A stretch of DNA of 62,774 nucleotides. Source: an uncultured Phycisphaerales bacterium. GTDB taxonomy: Bacteria > Planctomycetota > Phycisphaerae > Phycisphaerales > UBA1924. The notes below the pieces were generated by a model, which saw only the letters and a list, made by a program, of their open reading frames with translations, made no database searches and was not told the DNA's origin. The DNA lies in assembly GCA_937995595.1 (NCBI GenBank), contig CALKJW010000031.1, positions 1-62,774 of the forward strand. Direction: 5' to 3'. This document shows positions 16,297 through 23,723 of the stretch, piece after piece. Position 1 is the first letter of the stretch; each line of letters begins with the position of its first letter. The translations under genes and the position numbers were made by a program.

Positions 16297-17244
16297 ATGA
16301 CCACGACCCGCCACGTTCTGGCGCTCTGCGCCGGCCTGCTCACGCTCTGCGGCTTCGCCGCCGCTGCGCCGACCACGGGCCAGACGGTCTCGCCCGCGTC
16401 CGCGTCTTTGCGGGCCGAGCAGGACATCATCGCCACGGCGATGGGCAACAAGGACTTCTCGACGCTGGTGACGGCGATCAAGGCCGCGGACCTGGTCGAG
16501 GCGCTGCAGGGCGCGGGCCCTTTCACGGTCTTTGCGCCGACCAACGCGGCGTTCGCCAAGATCGACCCCAAGACCCTCGACGAACTGCTCAGGAACAAGC
16601 CGCTCCTGCAGGGCGTGCTGAAGTACCACGTCGTCTCGGGCCGCGCGCTCGCGGCGGACGTTGTGAAGCAGAACGCGTGGGCCACGCTCAACGGCCAGCG
16701 CATCGATGTGAAGGCCTCGGACGGCAAGGTGACGATCGACGACGCGACCGTCACCGCGACGGACATCAAGTGCAGCAACGGCGTCATCCACGTGATCGAC
16801 ACGGTCATCATGCCCAGCACGATCGACGTGGTCGCCACGGCGATGCAGGCCGGCAAGTTCAAGACGCTGTGCGCGGCGGTCGAGGCGGCGGGACTGGCCT
16901 CGATTCTGCAGGGCGAGGGGCCGTTCACGGTCTTTGCGCCGACCGACGACGCGTTCGCCAAACTGCCCGCGGGCACGGTCGAGAGCCTGCTCAAGCCTGA
17001 GAACAAGAGCAAACTCGTCTCGGTGCTGACCTACCACGTCGTGCCCGGGCGCGTCTTCTCCGACAAGGCCGTCGCGAGCAGGACCCTCAAGACGGTGCAG
17101 GGTCAGGAGATCACGATCGCGGTGAAGGACGGCAAGGCGATGGCGGACAAGGCGACGATCGTCAAGACCGACATCGACGCGAGCAACGGCGTGATCCACG
17201 TGATCGACGCGGTGCTCATGCCCGCCGAGACCGGCGCGAAGTAG
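16297..17244 (+). CDS. Secreted protein with two fasciclin (FAS1) domains
   Basis: 315 residues. A signal peptide (about 1-24, FAAAAPT) is followed by two FAS1 repeats of about 135 residues. Each shows the H1 and H2 boxes: [16 protein letters not shown]...YHVVSG and [16 protein letters not shown]...TYHVVPGR, and each ends in [14 protein letters not shown]. FAS1 domains are extracellular adhesion or matrix modules. An AAAGGA ribosome-binding site lies before the ATG at 16297. No anchoring tail is present. A GC-rich hairpin terminator follows. Confidence 0.94.
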   Translation: MTTTRHVLALCAGLLTLCGFAAAAPTTGQTVSPASASLRAEQDIIATAMGNKDFSTLVTAIKAADLVEALQGAGPFTVFAPTNAAFAKIDPKTLDELLRNKPLLQGVLKYHVVSGRALAADVVKQNAWATLNGQRIDVKASDGKVTIDDATVTATDIKCSNGVIHVIDTVIMPSTIDVVATAMQAGKFKTLCAAVEAAGLASILQGEGPFTVFAPTDDAFAKLPAGTVESLLKPENKSKLVSVLTYHVVPGRVFSDKAVASRTLKTVQGQEITIAVKDGKAMADKATIVKTDIDASNGVIHVIDAVLMPAETGAK

Positions 17245-17289
17245 GGCACTGGCCCGACGGCCACGTCGCCGGACGGTCGTGCAGTTGTG

Positions 17290-17330
17290 CGGCCGGTGCG
17301 CCCCCGGGGGCGGGCCGGCCGTTCTCACTT
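17290..17330 (+). terminator. Hairpin terminator after fasciclin gene
   Basis: CGGCCGG (17290-17296) pairs with CCGGCCG (17315-17321), with an inner GCCCCC/GGGGGC stem; TTCTCACTTT follows. Confidence 0.6.
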
Positions 17331-17437
17331 TGCGAATGGCAGCCGACAAAACGGCCGCGGCCGCGCTCGAAGCCTGCCGGAGATGGCGGGCGACGAGCGC
17401 GGCCGGGCGTTGTCGTTGCTGCGGGAGTTGAACCGTT

Positions 17438-18082
17438 TCAGCGGCGGCGGCGGAACGCGACCAGGCCGCCCAGGCCGAGCAGGGCGGAGGCGCCCGGCGC
17501 GGGGATGTTCAGTTCGAAGCGGTGCGAGTGCGTCGTGAGCGATCCCTGTCCCGGATCGCGGCTCTCGGTGCCGATCGTCGGCAGCGAGGTGGAGAGGAAC
17601 CACGCCCCGTTCACACCGGCGTCGATGACCATCTCGACGTAGCCCGCGGCAGGGATGCCGAAGTCCGAGTCCTTCAGGCCCGGCGCGGACTCGAACGTGA
17701 TCGTCCAGATGAAGTTGCCCGCGCCGGGCAGGTTCACCGCGAACGCGTCGTGGAACGATCCATCGGCGTTGTAGAAGTTGAACGTCACGCCGCCGCCGAC
17801 CGTGTCAACACCGCCCACGAAGCGGAACGAGTTGAGCAGCATGTACGGCGAGTCGGTGTACGTCGAGACGTAGTCGTCGAACCCGGCGCTGCCCGAGGCC
17901 GGTGGGAACGCCGCGAACGGACCCGTCATGGCCGAGAACACCGTGGTGATGTTGCTGCGGGGGACAAAGCCTCCGCCATCGCCATCGGGGATCGGCTCCC
18001 AACTCACCACGTTCGCCACGCGCGCGTGGGCGGTGCCCGCCGCGGCGGCGACAACCATCGCAAACAACAGCGACGCCTTCAT
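17438..18082 (-). CDS. PEP-CTERM-type secreted protein
   Basis: 214 residues with a signal peptide (1-20, AGTAHA) and a C-terminal sorting tail IPAPGASALLGLGGLVAFRRRR: a PAPG motif, a short hydrophobic helix and four Arg, the planctomycete form of the PEP-CTERM signal processed by exosortase/archaeosortase-like enzymes. The middle is a beta-rich domain of no family I recognise (SFRFVGGVDTVGGGVTFNFYN, FIWTITFESAPG). A strong GAGGAGGAAG ribosome-binding site precedes the ATG. A promoter about 165 bp upstream implies a long 5' UTR. Confidence 0.85.
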   Translation of the reverse strand: MKASLLFAMVVAAAAGTAHARVANVVSWEPIPDGDGGGFVPRSNITTVFSAMTGPFAAFPPASGSAGFDDYVSTYTDSPYMLLNSFRFVGGVDTVGGGVTFNFYNADGSFHDAFAVNLPGAGNFIWTITFESAPGLKDSDFGIPAAGYVEMVIDAGVNGAWFLSTSLPTIGTESRDPGQGSLTTHSHRFELNIPAPGASALLGLGGLVAFRRRR

Positions 18083-18249
18083 CTCTCTTCCTCCTCGGCG
18101 GCCCGACGAACGCGGACGCGCACACGCCTCTCTCCGGCGCCCGGACGGCACCGCCCGGCGCACCACGCGACAGCCCGACACGAGCCGGTCTGCCGAACCT
18201 CTGGCCTGTGGAAGGAAGGTCTCTCTCAATCCTCCAACGGCCGAACATC

Positions 18250-18279
18250 AGTATGCCACGCGATTGACGTGCATGTCAA
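18250..18279 (-). promoter_or_regulatory. Sigma-70-like promoter with overlapping palindrome
   Basis: On the minus strand TTGACA (18279-18274), 18-bp spacer, CATACT (18255-18250). The imperfect palindrome TTGACGTGCATGTCAA at 18264-18279 covers the -35 box and could be an operator. Confidence 0.6.
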
Positions 18280-18350
18280 GGACTTTGCAAGTTTACGTTC
18301 GGACCCGGTCGTTCTCGGCCCACGCCCCGCCGCGGCTCCGTACGCACGCC

Positions 18351-20648
18351 TCACGGGCAACCGGCAAACCATGCCGAAAGGAATGCGAAAATGTCGTTCA
18401 CGGTCACGCCGCCCACGCCGTCAAAGTTGGCCGACGGCTGACCGGCGAACCACGCCGACAGGAAGGCGAAGATGTCCGGCACGTCCACACCGTTGGCCCC
18501 GTCGAAGTTGGCCGGGCAGCAGGTGGTGGGGTTGCCGGGCTGGCCGCACGCCAGACCCGCCGTCCACGTCCCGCCGCACTGGGCCTGCGTCGTCACGGCA
18601 CACGAGGTGCCGACGCAGCACGCCCCGGTCGGCGTGCCGATGGTGAACACGCCGATGCCCGACCCGACCGAGCCCAGTCCGTCCGAGTTGGTGACCGAGA
18701 CGTTGCGCGACGTCAGCAGCGCGCCGGGCGCGACGACGAACGACAGGCCGGTGATCTGCGTCCCGAGGTAGTTCACGGTCGGCGTCCCCGTGACGGTGAC
18801 GCCCGTCCCCGAGACCGACACCTGGCCGGCGCTTGTGACGCCCTTGAAGTTCGACCCGGTGATGACCACGGGCACGGTCGTTCCCGGCGCGGCGATCGAC
18901 GGCGAGACGCTCTGCACCGTGGTCGTCGCGCCCCACACCGTCACGCTGATCGAGTCGGTGCTCGAGACGCCGTTGGAGTCCGTCACGCGCAGCGCGGCGA
19001 GGAACGCGCCGTTGGACGGGTACGTGAACGTCGTCGGCGAGCCCGACTTGTCGAAGTTGCCGTCGTTGTCAAAGTCCCACGCGTAACTCGACGCGCTCAG
19101 CGTCGCGCCCGGCTCGGTGGCGCGCGAGTTGATGTGCCCCATGAACCACGCCTGCGTGTCGGCCTGCACGCGCTTGTTCAGGCCCGCGACGGCCTTCGGA
19201 GCCGTCGGCGCGCCGCCGATGCGCACAAGCAGGTCGTACATCTGCACGATCTGGTTGGCCTGCTGGTTGGTGCCGTGGTCGCGCACGCGGATGTAGTACG
19301 TCCCCGCCGCGAGCGAGCCGAGGCTCACCGTCTCGGGCTGGCCCGCGGGCGCGCCGGTGGACTCGGCGACGAGCGCCTGCGACGAGTTGCGCAGTTGCAG
19401 CAGCAGGTTCCCCGCCTCCAGCGAGTTGACGTCCACCGTCGAGCCGCCGGAGCAGCCCGTGGTCTGCGTCGCCGTCGAGTACGTCAGCCCGATCGGGGTC
19501 ACGGTGATCGTCACCGACCGGGGCGCGCCCAGCGTGAACACGAACCAGTCCTCGGCGGTGTTGTTCGGGCCCGACGAGCCGTTGGTCGAGAGGTTGCGGA
19601 GCAGGAGCGAGCGCGACGCCGGCAGGGCCAGTTCGCCCAGGTTTGCCGGCGTCGCCGTGCTGTGGTTGCCGGAGAAGATGTCCCCGTAGTTGCGCTGACC
19701 GCCGCGGAGGTCGTCGTGCTGCAGCCCGCCGATCGCGCCGCCGACCTGTGGCTCCATGAGTTTGGTCAGGTCGCACGGCACGACGTGGCGCAGCCCGAGG
19801 CCGTGCCCGTGCTCGTGCGCGACGGTGTTGCGCAGGTAGCGGTAGTCGTTGCCCATGCTGGCCAGGTACGCCGGCAGGAAGTACGACGTGTTGATGACCA
19901 TGTCCCCGCCGGAAAGCGAGCCGCCGCCCGACCCCAGCGGGTAGGCGTTGTAGGCCAGGATGCCCGCCGCGGTGCCCAGCGCGACACCGCCGATGCGGAT
20001 GTCGCCCCGGACCGCCTGGCGCGCCGTCAACTGGTCCATCGCCGAGTTGTTGTCGGCCACCTCGGTGTAGTCGACGCCCACCCACGCGCGCCACGACGCC
20101 AGCGCCTGACGGATGATCTCGCGCCCGCGGTCGAGGTCGCCGAACACCGACATCAGCGACGAGTTGAGCGAGTTGGGCCCGGTGGGGAAGCCCGATCCGG
20201 TCAGCCCCCACGTGGTGCCGTCGTCCGGGAACGAGTACGTCAGCGACGCGCGGGCGGCGTTGCCCGACGTCTGGATGCTCGCCTGCCCGACCCACGCGTT
20301 GGGCTCGAGGTAGTAGCGCGGGTTGAGCCCGCCGGGACCGTCGGCCGGCGCGAGCAGGCCGGTGCGATCGAAGACTCGCAGCCATTCCTTCTCGGTCAGG
20401 TCGTCGCGGTAGCAGGTCGGCCACGCGCCCATCCGCAGCAGCAGCGTGCCGCGGGTGCGCGCGGGGTCCGCGCTCCTCGCCGCGGCACGTTCGACCGCCG
20501 CCTCCAGCGGCGAGGCCGGCCCGCCGAGCGTCGAGTACTCCACGCGGAGGCCCGGCCCGGCGGCAGGCGCGGACGGACCCGCAGCCCCCAGAGCCGCCGC
20601 AGCCAATGCCCCGATGGCAACACGGTTCACAGTCATGGTCTTCCACAT
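18351..20648 (-). CDS. Secreted metzincin metalloprotease with PKD-like domain and GC-type dockerin tail
   Basis: 765 residues; a second ATG at 20636 is possible. A signal peptide is followed by a protease domain with the zinc motif HEHGHGLGLRH (His278, Glu279, His282, His288) and a Met-turn TKLMEP (Met298), as in matrixins and related metzincins. A PPC-like beta-sandwich follows (GTYYIRVRDHG), then a PKD-like segment (YAWDFDNDGNFDKSGS), an IPT-like segment (VQSVSPSIAAPGTTVPVVI) and a Cys-rich stretch (GACCVGTSCAVT). The end is two dockerin repeats, ANFDGANGVDVPDIFAF and ANFDGVGGVTVNDIFAF, closing in FAGCP. It is an extracellular, probably surface-held protease and the last of three same-strand dockerin proteases. 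Confidence 0.9.
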   Translation of the reverse strand: MWKTMTVNRVAIGALAAAALGAAGPSAPAAGPGLRVEYSTLGGPASPLEAAVERAAARSADPARTRGTLLLRMGAWPTCYRDDLTEKEWLRVFDRTGLLAPADGPGGLNPRYYLEPNAWVGQASIQTSGNAARASLTYSFPDDGTTWGLTGSGFPTGPNSLNSSLMSVFGDLDRGREIIRQALASWRAWVGVDYTEVADNNSAMDQLTARQAVRGDIRIGGVALGTAAGILAYNAYPLGSGGGSLSGGDMVINTSYFLPAYLASMGNDYRYLRNTVAHEHGHGLGLRHVVPCDLTKLMEPQVGGAIGGLQHDDLRGGQRNYGDIFSGNHSTATPANLGELALPASRSLLLRNLSTNGSSGPNNTAEDWFVFTLGAPRSVTITVTPIGLTYSTATQTTGCSGGSTVDVNSLEAGNLLLQLRNSSQALVAESTGAPAGQPETVSLGSLAAGTYYIRVRDHGTNQQANQIVQMYDLLVRIGGAPTAPKAVAGLNKRVQADTQAWFMGHINSRATEPGATLSASSYAWDFDNDGNFDKSGSPTTFTYPSNGAFLAALRVTDSNGVSSTDSISVTVWGATTTVQSVSPSIAAPGTTVPVVITGSNFKGVTSAGQVSVSGTGVTVTGTPTVNYLGTQITGLSFVVAPGALLTSRNVSVTNSDGLGSVGSGIGVFTIGTPTGACCVGTSCAVTTQAQCGGTWTAGLACGQPGNPTTCCPANFDGANGVDVPDIFAFLSAWFAGQPSANFDGVGGVTVNDIFAFLSAWFAGCP

Positions 20649-20670
20649 AACTCGACGACGGACATGCGAT

Positions 20671-20705
20671 GACGGCCGCGCACATCCTCGCTGTGCGCGG
20701 CCGTC
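20671..20705. repeat. Perfect 14-bp hairpin
   Basis: GACGGCCGCGCACA (20671-20684) and TGTGCGCGGCCGTC (20692-20705) are exact reverse complements around TCCTCGC. It lies 23 bp upstream of the metzincin start, without a T tract on either side. Confidence 0.7.
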
Positions 20706-20739
20706 AACAACATACCTGCCCGGTCCGGCCGCGCCCAGA

Positions 20740-20766
20740 GAAAACCGCTGTGATCGGGCGGTTTTC
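20740..20766 (-). terminator. Hairpin terminator after M4/M36-like protease
   Basis: GAAAACCG (20740-20747) and CGGTTTTC (20759-20766) form an 8-bp stem just after the protease stop; the minus-strand side ends in TTTTC. Confidence 0.6.
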
Positions 20767-20792
20767 AGGGGTGCGGCGGGGTTATCGATCCC

Positions 20793-23600
20793 TTACGGGC
20801 AGGGCTCGAAGTACCAGGAGAGGAAGACGAAGATGTCCGAAACCTGCAGGCCCGCGGTGCCGTCGACGTCCGCCGCGGGGTTGTTGCCGAACCACGCCGA
20901 CAGGAAGGCGAAGATGTCGGGCACCTCGACGGCGCCGTTGCCGTCAAAGTCGGCCGGGCAGGCCGTCGGGCAGGTAAAGCCGGTGATGAGGAAGTCGTCC
21001 AGCGCGGCCTCGACGAGCGAGCCGGCGCCGAAGTCCGACGCGACGAACCGGAGTTTCATGTTCGCGGTCGGGGTGATCCGGTCGGCGACGTTGAACTCGT
21101 AGTACAGCCAGCCGCCGACGGTCTCGGGGCCGGTGGGCCCGACGGTCTCGACGTTGGTCCACATCTCGCCGCCGTCGTTGGAGATGTCGACGACGAACAC
21201 GTCCGCGCCGGGGGCCGCGCCGGTGTTGTTCGAGTACCACCTCCAGTAGGAGATCTTCGGCGCCACGACGTTCGAGAGGTCGAACGTGGGGCTGTTGAGC
21301 GTGGTCGCGCCGTTGTCGACGTCCTCGGCGCCCAGCGACGCGCCGGGCGGGGCGTTGCCGGTCACGAAGCACTGCGTGCCGGGGGCGGGCGTGTGGTCGT
21401 CCTCGGGCTGCGCGGCGGTGCCGTTGGGATCAACACGCACCCAGATGCCGAGGTTGGCCGTGTCGGTCGGTGCGCCGACCGTCCAGCCGCGGCTGACCTC
21501 GAAGTCGTCGTCGAAGACCGTCTCCTGCCCGCCCGCGCTGATGGACGTGACCCACGCCGAGGGCGCGCCGGTCGGGTGATAGACCAGCAGGTTCTCGGTG
21601 TCGCGGGCCGCGAAGTAGTACCGCACCTGCGTGCCGCACGGCGACGCGGGGATGTGCGCGTCGTACAGGTTCGTGCCCACGGGGGTCATCGGCCCGGCGA
21701 CCCAGCCGCCGCCGATGTTGTAGGCAAACGACGCGACGCCCGGCTGCGGGGCGCCCGAGATCGGGATGACCTGCACGCGGATGGTCGCGCCGGCCGTCGG
21801 CGAGATGGCCTGCGGCAGGCCGTCGGGGAACACAAAGCCGATGCTCGGCAGCGTCGGGCCGGGCAGGCCGTGATCGGCAAAGCCGTTGTTGATCTGCGTG
21901 TAGTGCGGCGTGCCGTTCATGATGTTGGCGTCGTTGTCGTCCAGCGTCAGGAACGTGATGGTGATGTCGTGCGCGATGGTCGAGCCGACGTGCATCAGCG
22001 GCGAGTTGATCGCCAGCGCGCTGAGGATCTGCCGGTAGTCGGCCGGGTTGGTGGCCAGCAGGTTGTTCCGCACGCTCCACACGCAGCCCGAGAGCAGCAT
22101 GCCGCACGAGTGCGCCGCGCTGCCGCAGGTCGAGCAGCCCGAGGCGCTGTACTGGCACGTGTTGTTCGCGTTGCGGATGCCGTTGGCGCACGTCTGGAAC
22201 CCGATGCCCAGGCGCGGGTCGTCGGTGATCAGCAGCGCGGTCACGTCGCTGAACCCCTCGCCGTACGCGCCCTGCCCCGAGCCGGCCGACTGCACCAGGT
22301 GGTGCCCGTACTCGTGGTGCACGACCGTGCCGAACGCGGTGTTGTTGCAACCGCCGCCGGCGGTGTAGAAGTTGATCGACGTGCCGTTGTAGAACGCGTT
22401 GCACGTGTTGGCGATGTTCACGTTGACCGCGAACTCCGTCACGCTCGCCACGCCGGGGTACGTCGGGTGGTACGCCAGCACGTAGTCGCGCACCACGTTC
22501 GACTGCACGTACGCGTTCACCTCCGCGCGCAGCAGTTCCGAGTCGTTGGCCGGGTTGTGGACAAAGTCCACCGGGCCCGGCGGCGTCACCGTCTGCGAGA
22601 GCGTCGTCGTCGTCTGGGCCTGGTTGTACACGCGGAACCACTGGCCGCGCGGCGAACTGGTCACCGTCACCGCCGACGAGCCGGGGTGCGGGATCGTGAA
22701 GTTGCCGTTGGCGTCGGCGAAGGCGACGTTGCCGCCCGTCACCTGCACGCGCGCGTACGGCATGGGCGTGAGCACCTCGGGCGAGCACGCGTCGGCCGCG
22801 TAACTGTTGGTCGCCATGCCGCGCACCGTGCCGGTGATGTCGACGTGGTGGATCTGGCTCTCGCGGTGCAGCACGGCGCCGTTGAGCGCGTCGACGATGA
22901 ACAGCCACTGCTGCGGCACGCCGTCGGCGCCCGCCGGACCGTGGGCGACAAACTCCCACGCCAGCGCGGGCGGGGCCGGCAGGTCCGGCGTGCCGGCGAA
23001 GATCACCAGCCGCCCCGGCTCGAAGCGGTCGAGCTTGGGGAAGATGCCGCGGGCCGACTCGTTCGCGGCGGCCTGTTCGATCGCCGCGGCCCGCACGCCC
23101 GCGCCCACGCGGAAGTTGCCCAGGTGCTTCAGGCCGCTGGTCACCAGCACCAGCGGCGAGTGCTCGTCGTTGCGGACCAGCAGCCGGACGTCGGAGCGCC
23201 ACACGGGCAGGCCGTCGCGCTGCTGGAGGTACGAGACCAGCGTGAAGCGGAAGCCGTTCTTCTGCTGGTCCCACATCACCGGCAGCAGGTGCGCGCCGTC
23301 GGCGTTCAGGCCGCCGGGCGTCAGGTCCGCGAACTCCGCGCCGAACAGCCCCGCGCACCGGCGCAGGAACGCCAGCGCGCTGGCCTGTGGCGTCGGCCCG
23401 TGCGAGAACGCCGGGCCGTACACGCACGTCACTCGGTCCGCGACGGTCAGCAGTTGCGCGCCGGGTTGCTGCTCAAGCAGCGCGGCGTGCGCCCGCTGCA
23501 CCCCGCCGCCCGGGGCCGCCGAGTCGGCGCCCAGCGCCGCGCCCGCGGCAAGAAGAACGGCCGTCGCCGCGACCAACATCCGGTGTGTGCCATGCGTCAT
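20793..23600 (-). CDS. Secreted gluzincin (M4/M36-like) metalloprotease with dockerin tail
   Basis: 935 residues from the ATG at 23600, with a GAGGGA ribosome-binding site and a signal peptide (AGAALGADS). An FTP-like propeptide (about 40-250: LQQRDGLPVWRSDVRLLV, WLFIVDALNGAVLHR) precedes a carboxypeptidase-regulatory-like beta-sandwich (TPMPYARVQVTGG...ADANGNFTIP). The catalytic region has HHEYGHHLV (His429, Glu430, His433) and YGEGFSDV (Glu448), as in families M4 and M36. A beta-sandwich C-terminal region (ISYWRWYSNNTGAAPG) and two dockerin repeats follow, ending in SWYFEPCP, a degenerate form of the usual AWFAGC end. It is probably a surface-anchored endoprotease activated by propeptide removal. 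Confidence 0.9.
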   Translation of the reverse strand: MTHGTHRMLVAATAVLLAAGAALGADSAAPGGGVQRAHAALLEQQPGAQLLTVADRVTCVYGPAFSHGPTPQASALAFLRRCAGLFGAEFADLTPGGLNADGAHLLPVMWDQQKNGFRFTLVSYLQQRDGLPVWRSDVRLLVRNDEHSPLVLVTSGLKHLGNFRVGAGVRAAAIEQAAANESARGIFPKLDRFEPGRLVIFAGTPDLPAPPALAWEFVAHGPAGADGVPQQWLFIVDALNGAVLHRESQIHHVDITGTVRGMATNSYAADACSPEVLTPMPYARVQVTGGNVAFADANGNFTIPHPGSSAVTVTSSPRGQWFRVYNQAQTTTTLSQTVTPPGPVDFVHNPANDSELLRAEVNAYVQSNVVRDYVLAYHPTYPGVASVTEFAVNVNIANTCNAFYNGTSINFYTAGGGCNNTAFGTVVHHEYGHHLVQSAGSGQGAYGEGFSDVTALLITDDPRLGIGFQTCANGIRNANNTCQYSASGCSTCGSAAHSCGMLLSGCVWSVRNNLLATNPADYRQILSALAINSPLMHVGSTIAHDITITFLTLDDNDANIMNGTPHYTQINNGFADHGLPGPTLPSIGFVFPDGLPQAISPTAGATIRVQVIPISGAPQPGVASFAYNIGGGWVAGPMTPVGTNLYDAHIPASPCGTQVRYYFAARDTENLLVYHPTGAPSAWVTSISAGGQETVFDDDFEVSRGWTVGAPTDTANLGIWVRVDPNGTAAQPEDDHTPAPGTQCFVTGNAPPGASLGAEDVDNGATTLNSPTFDLSNVVAPKISYWRWYSNNTGAAPGADVFVVDISNDGGEMWTNVETVGPTGPETVGGWLYYEFNVADRITPTANMKLRFVASDFGAGSLVEAALDDFLITGFTCPTACPADFDGNGAVEVPDIFAFLSAWFGNNPAADVDGTAGLQVSDIFVFLSWYFEPCP

Positions 23601-23723
23601 GTGCGGATCCCTCGTCTTCTTGGCCCGCTCCCGGGCCGTGTCAGATACGCTCCCGACGACCGCCGCGGCGATGGTGTCGCGTCGGCCCAACAGAACACCC
23701 ACGGAGGTTGCGGACCTCGCCGG

